This document shows, one piece after another, positions 62,011 through 64,000 of a stretch of DNA of 64,000 nucleotides. This stretch comes from Spongiimicrobium salis (GTDB taxonomy: Bacteria > Bacteroidota > Bacteroidia > Flavobacteriales > Flavobacteriaceae), in the NCBI RefSeq assembly GCF_043678055.1, contig NZ_JBHEQA010000005.1, positions 248,001-312,000 of the forward strand, in the 5' to 3' direction. The notes under the pieces are model-generated. The model was not told the origin of the DNA, searched no databases, and saw only the letters and a list, made by a program, of their open reading frames with translations. Each line of letters starts with the position of its first letter. Within the stretch, counting starts at the first letter, position 1. The translations under genes and the position numbers were made by a program.

Positions 62011-62041
62011 TTGTGAAACGAATGAATATTTATTACTTTTG
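62011..62041 (+). promoter_or_regulatory. rpsF operon promoter, Bacteroidota type
   Basis: TTG at 62011-62013 and TACTTTTG at 62034-62041 are separated by 20 nt, close to the TTTG-N19-TAnnTTTG consensus. Transcription would start about 62048, leaving a very short leader before rpsF. Confidence 0.7.
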
Positions 62042-62064
62042 CACTCCTTAAAATATAAAATAAT

Positions 62065-62409
62065 ATGAATCATTACGAAACTGTTTTCATTTTAAATCCC
62101 GTTCTATCTGATACGCAGATAGAGGAAACAGTTAAGAAATTCGAGGATTTCTTAATTAGTAAAGGCGCCAAAATGGTAGCTAAAGAAAATTGGGGGCTAA
62201 AGAAATTGGCCTACGCAATTCAACACAAAAAAAGTGGTTTTTACCATCTTTTTGAATTTGCCGCTCCAGGAGAAGTAGTTGCTCCTTATGAGTTGGAGTT
62301 CAGAAGAGATGAACGTGTAATGCGTTTTTTGACCGTTAAATTGGACAAGCACGCAATTTCATGGGCAGAGAGAAGAAGAGAAAAGTTAAAAACCAAAGCA
62401 AAAGCATAA
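62065..62409 (+). CDS. rpsF: 30S ribosomal protein S6
   Basis: A 114-residue small-subunit protein. It starts MNHYETVFILNPVLSDTQIEETV and contains NWGLKKLAYAIQHKKSGFYHLFEFAAPGEV and ELEFRRDERVMRFLTVKLDKH, the usual S6 core that pairs with S18 on 16S rRNA. The C-terminal tail is basic (RRREKLKTKAKA). First gene of a conserved rpsF-rpsR-rplI set here, without priB or ssb between. Confidence 0.97.
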   Translation: MNHYETVFILNPVLSDTQIEETVKKFEDFLISKGAKMVAKENWGLKKLAYAIQHKKSGFYHLFEFAAPGEVVAPYELEFRRDERVMRFLTVKLDKHAISWAERRREKLKTKAKA

Positions 62410-62412
62410 GTT

Positions 62413-62709
62413 ATGTCGTCTATAGAACAACAAGCTAAAGGAAAAAAAGATGGGGAAATTAGATATTTGACCCCATTGAATATTGAGACCAATAAGCAAA
62501 AGAAATATTGTAGGTTTAAGAAGTCTGGTATTAAATACGTAGATTATAAAGACCCTGATTTCTTGATCAAATTGGTAAACGAGCAAGGAAAATTATTGCC
62601 AAGAAGATTAACAGGTACTTCTTTGAAGTATCAAAGAAAAGTGGCTACTGCTGTCAAAAGAGCAAGACACTTAGCATTAATGCCATATGTTGGTGATTTA
62701 TTAAAATAA
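62413..62709 (+). CDS. rpsR: 30S ribosomal protein S18
   Basis: A 98-residue protein with YCRFKKSGIKYVDYKDPDFLIKLVNEQGKLLPRRLTGTSLKYQRKVATAVKRARHLALMPY, the standard S18 domain. The N-terminus is somewhat longer than in proteobacteria (QQAKGKKDGEIRYLTPL), as usual in Bacteroidota. It starts 3 bp after the rpsF stop. S6 and S18 form a heterodimer in the 30S platform. Confidence 0.97.
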   Translation: MSSIEQQAKGKKDGEIRYLTPLNIETNKQKKYCRFKKSGIKYVDYKDPDFLIKLVNEQGKLLPRRLTGTSLKYQRKVATAVKRARHLALMPYVGDLLK

Positions 62710-62725
62710 AAAGAAAGACTAGATT

Positions 62726-63181
62726 ATGGAACTTATATTAAAAGAAGACGTACAGAATTTGGGCTTTAAAGACGATTTGGTCACCGTAAAGAATGGATAT
62801 GGAAGAAACTTCCTTATTCCTCAAGGTTTGGCTGCATTGGCAACGCCATCTGCTAAAAAGGTATTGGCAGAGAATTTAAGACAGAAAGCGCATAAAGAAA
62901 AGAAAATTGTGGACGATGCTAAAAAAGTAGCAGAGGCCATTAAGCAATTAGAAATAAAGATCAGTGCAAAATCCGAAACAGGAACAAAATTATTTGGTTC
63001 CGTGACGAATATCGATGTCGCTGCGGCATTGGAGAAAGCGGGTCAGAATATTGATAAGAAATTTATTCAAATCAAAGGAGGTTCTATCAAAAGAACCGGA
63101 CCTTATAATGCGAGTATCCGTTTGCATAGAGATGTTATTGTTGACTTACCTTTTGAAGTAATTGCAGAGGCAAAAAGTTAA
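62726..63181 (+). CDS. rplI: 50S ribosomal protein L9
   Basis: A 151-residue two-domain protein: an N-terminal domain (MELILKEDVQNLGFKDDLVTVKNGYGRNFLIPQGLAALAT), a long connecting helix (KVLAENLRQKAHKEKKIVDDAKKVAEAIKQLE) and a C-terminal domain (GTKLFGSVTNIDVAAAL...). L9 bridges neighbouring ribosomes and helps keep frame. It closes the ribosomal operon, with a terminator 22 bp later. Confidence 0.97.
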   Translation: MELILKEDVQNLGFKDDLVTVKNGYGRNFLIPQGLAALATPSAKKVLAENLRQKAHKEKKIVDDAKKVAEAIKQLEIKISAKSETGTKLFGSVTNIDVAAALEKAGQNIDKKFIQIKGGSIKRTGPYNASIRLHRDVIVDLPFEVIAEAKS

Positions 63182-63202
63182 TAAACTGTTTATATTAAGT
63201 TA

Positions 63203-63231
63203 GAAAAGGCTGCAATTTTGCAGCCTTTTTC
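63203..63231 (+). terminator. Terminator after rplI
   Basis: GAAAAGGCTGCA and TGCAGCCTTTTTC pair around a 4-base loop (ATTT). A strong stem with a following T-run. Confidence 0.9.
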
Positions 63232-63279
63232 TTTGGGTTTTAGTTACTTTTAACTTTAGCAAACTAAAACTTACATAAA

Positions 63280-64000
63280 ATGAAAAAACAGCTATTTCTT
63301 GCTGTGGTTTTCCTTTTTTTTGGAACCATAGCGATGGCGCAGGTGACTACCTCAAATATTCGGGGAACCATCGCGGATGATCAAAATGTTCCCTTATTGG
63401 GGGCAAATGTAGTAGCCGTACATACGCCTACAGGTACGCGCTATGGTGCAATTACCAACGAAGATGGAAGATTTAATCTTTTAAACTTAAGAGTAGGAGG
63501 CCCTTATACCATAACAGTTTCCTATATAGGCTTCAAAGATCAGGTAGAAAACAATGTGTATCTATCCCTGGGAAAAACCTATAATTACAATGCTAAAATG
63601 GTTTCTGAAAGTCAGGCATTGGACGAGGTCGTTGTGGTTTCGGATCGTACGGGAACTTTTGGTAGTGACAGAACTGGGGCGGAAACCAGCGTCGGGAGAA
63701 GGGAACTAACGCGCCTGCCCACAATTTCACGATCTACCAATGATTTTACCCGTTTGGAACCTACGGCAAGTAACGGTTCTTTTGGAGGTAGAAATGATCA
63801 GTTTAACAACTTTTCACTAGACGGGGCAATTTTTAATAATCCTTTTGGCCTCGATGCAGCACAGCCTGGAGGTCAGGCTAACGCTACACCCATATCTATT
63901 GATGCTATCGATCAGATACAAGTGACTACTGCACCCTACGATGTCACACAATCTGGTTTTACAGGAGCATCGGTCAATGCGGTAACCAAAAGTGGTACCA
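63280..64000 (+). CDS. Oar-like TonB-dependent outer-membrane protein, N-terminal part
   Basis: The reading frame runs off the window, so only about 240 residues are seen. It has a signal peptide (MKKQLFLAVVFLFFGTIAMAQ), a CarboxypepD_reg domain (IRGTIADDQNVPLLGANVVAVHTPTGTRYGAITNEDGRFNLLNLRVGG), then a plug domain with DEVVVVSDRTGTFGSDRTGAETSVGRRELTRLPTISRSTNDFTRLEP. The latter matches the Oar/OmpA-related TonB receptors of Bacteroidota, usually about 1000 residues long. These move large substrates or protein fragments across the outer membrane. The gene is outside the rpsF operon, behind its terminator. Confidence 0.88.
   Translation, partial: MKKQLFLAVVFLFFGTIAMAQVTTSNIRGTIADDQNVPLLGANVVAVHTPTGTRYGAITNEDGRFNLLNLRVGGPYTITVSYIGFKDQVENNVYLSLGKTYNYNAKMVSESQALDEVVVVSDRTGTFGSDRTGAETSVGRRELTRLPTISRSTNDFTRLEPTASNGSFGGRNDQFNNFSLDGAIFNNPFGLDAAQPGGQANATPISIDAIDQIQVTTAPYDVTQSGFTGASVNAVTKSGT

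Overview
The window looks like a chromosomal segment of a Flavobacteriaceae bacterium (Bacteroidota). The main support is protein family content: DUF6263, DUF4252 and DUF6443 proteins, a SerB-SerA fusion, SusC/Oar-like TonB receptors, and many short lipoproteins with a Cys about 17-21 residues in. Promoters also fit, with TTG-N19/20-TAnnTTTG upstream of rpmH and rpsF. The DNA is AT-rich and starts have few Shine-Dalgarno sequences. The genus (Zobellia, Maribacter or Arenibacter type) cannot be fixed from sequence alone. No tRNA, rRNA, CRISPR array, transposase or integrase was seen.

Layout. 1-11.7 kb is housekeeping: the end of a lytic transglycosylase, a TPR membrane protein, a DUF6263 protein, rpmH (52 aa), a short-form carB, hydrolases, and the oxidative pentose phosphate genes gnd <-> zwf-pgl. 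11.1-13.1 kb holds an acyl-CoA thioesterase and rmuC. 13.3-22.7 kb is a vitamin B12 locus. On the minus strand cobU-cobT-cobS-cobC is followed by a lipoprotein/permease/ATPase importer. On the plus strand a cobalamin riboswitch precedes btuB and a cytoplasmic BtuF-like protein. Together they would import corrinoids across both membranes and rebuild the lower ligand.

22.7-33.6 kb is the accessory part. Two large secreted RHS/YD-repeat proteins (960 and 1944 aa) lie 12 bp apart. The second carries four near-identical Ig-like repeats, DUF6443, an RHS core ending in DPSGA, and a 277-residue AT-rich variable tip. The locus is bracketed by direct repeats 10,355 bp apart. It is followed by 1.2 kb without genes, containing duplicated 155-bp terminator units and palindromes. 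No immunity gene is recognisable.

33.6-50.2 kb: an S41 protease lipoprotein; an ECF sigma/anti-sigma pair with three DUF4252 proteins; tandem MscS paralogues; purB with a HEAT-like neighbour; a haem-binding protein; a sirtuin lacking the zinc cysteines; a TPR lipoprotein; an SpoU methyltransferase; a GH13 amylase lipoprotein; and a DEAD-box helicase. 50.4-61.8 kb: rdgB; an ICMT-like protein; a SatD-DUF3307-hydrolase operon preceded by three 19-bp direct repeats of exact 28-bp period; the serB-serA fusion; rlmH; nadC; yihY; a DUF2147 protein; priA; and a LytTR regulator. The window ends with rpsF-rpsR-rplI and the start of an Oar-like TonB receptor.

The items most worth following up are the RHS locus with its repeat-filled 3' flank, the SatD operator array, the two stop codons just inside the B12 ATPase gene, and the dispersed 65-nt element ahead of rmuC and cobU. 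Percent identities and database novelty were not computed.
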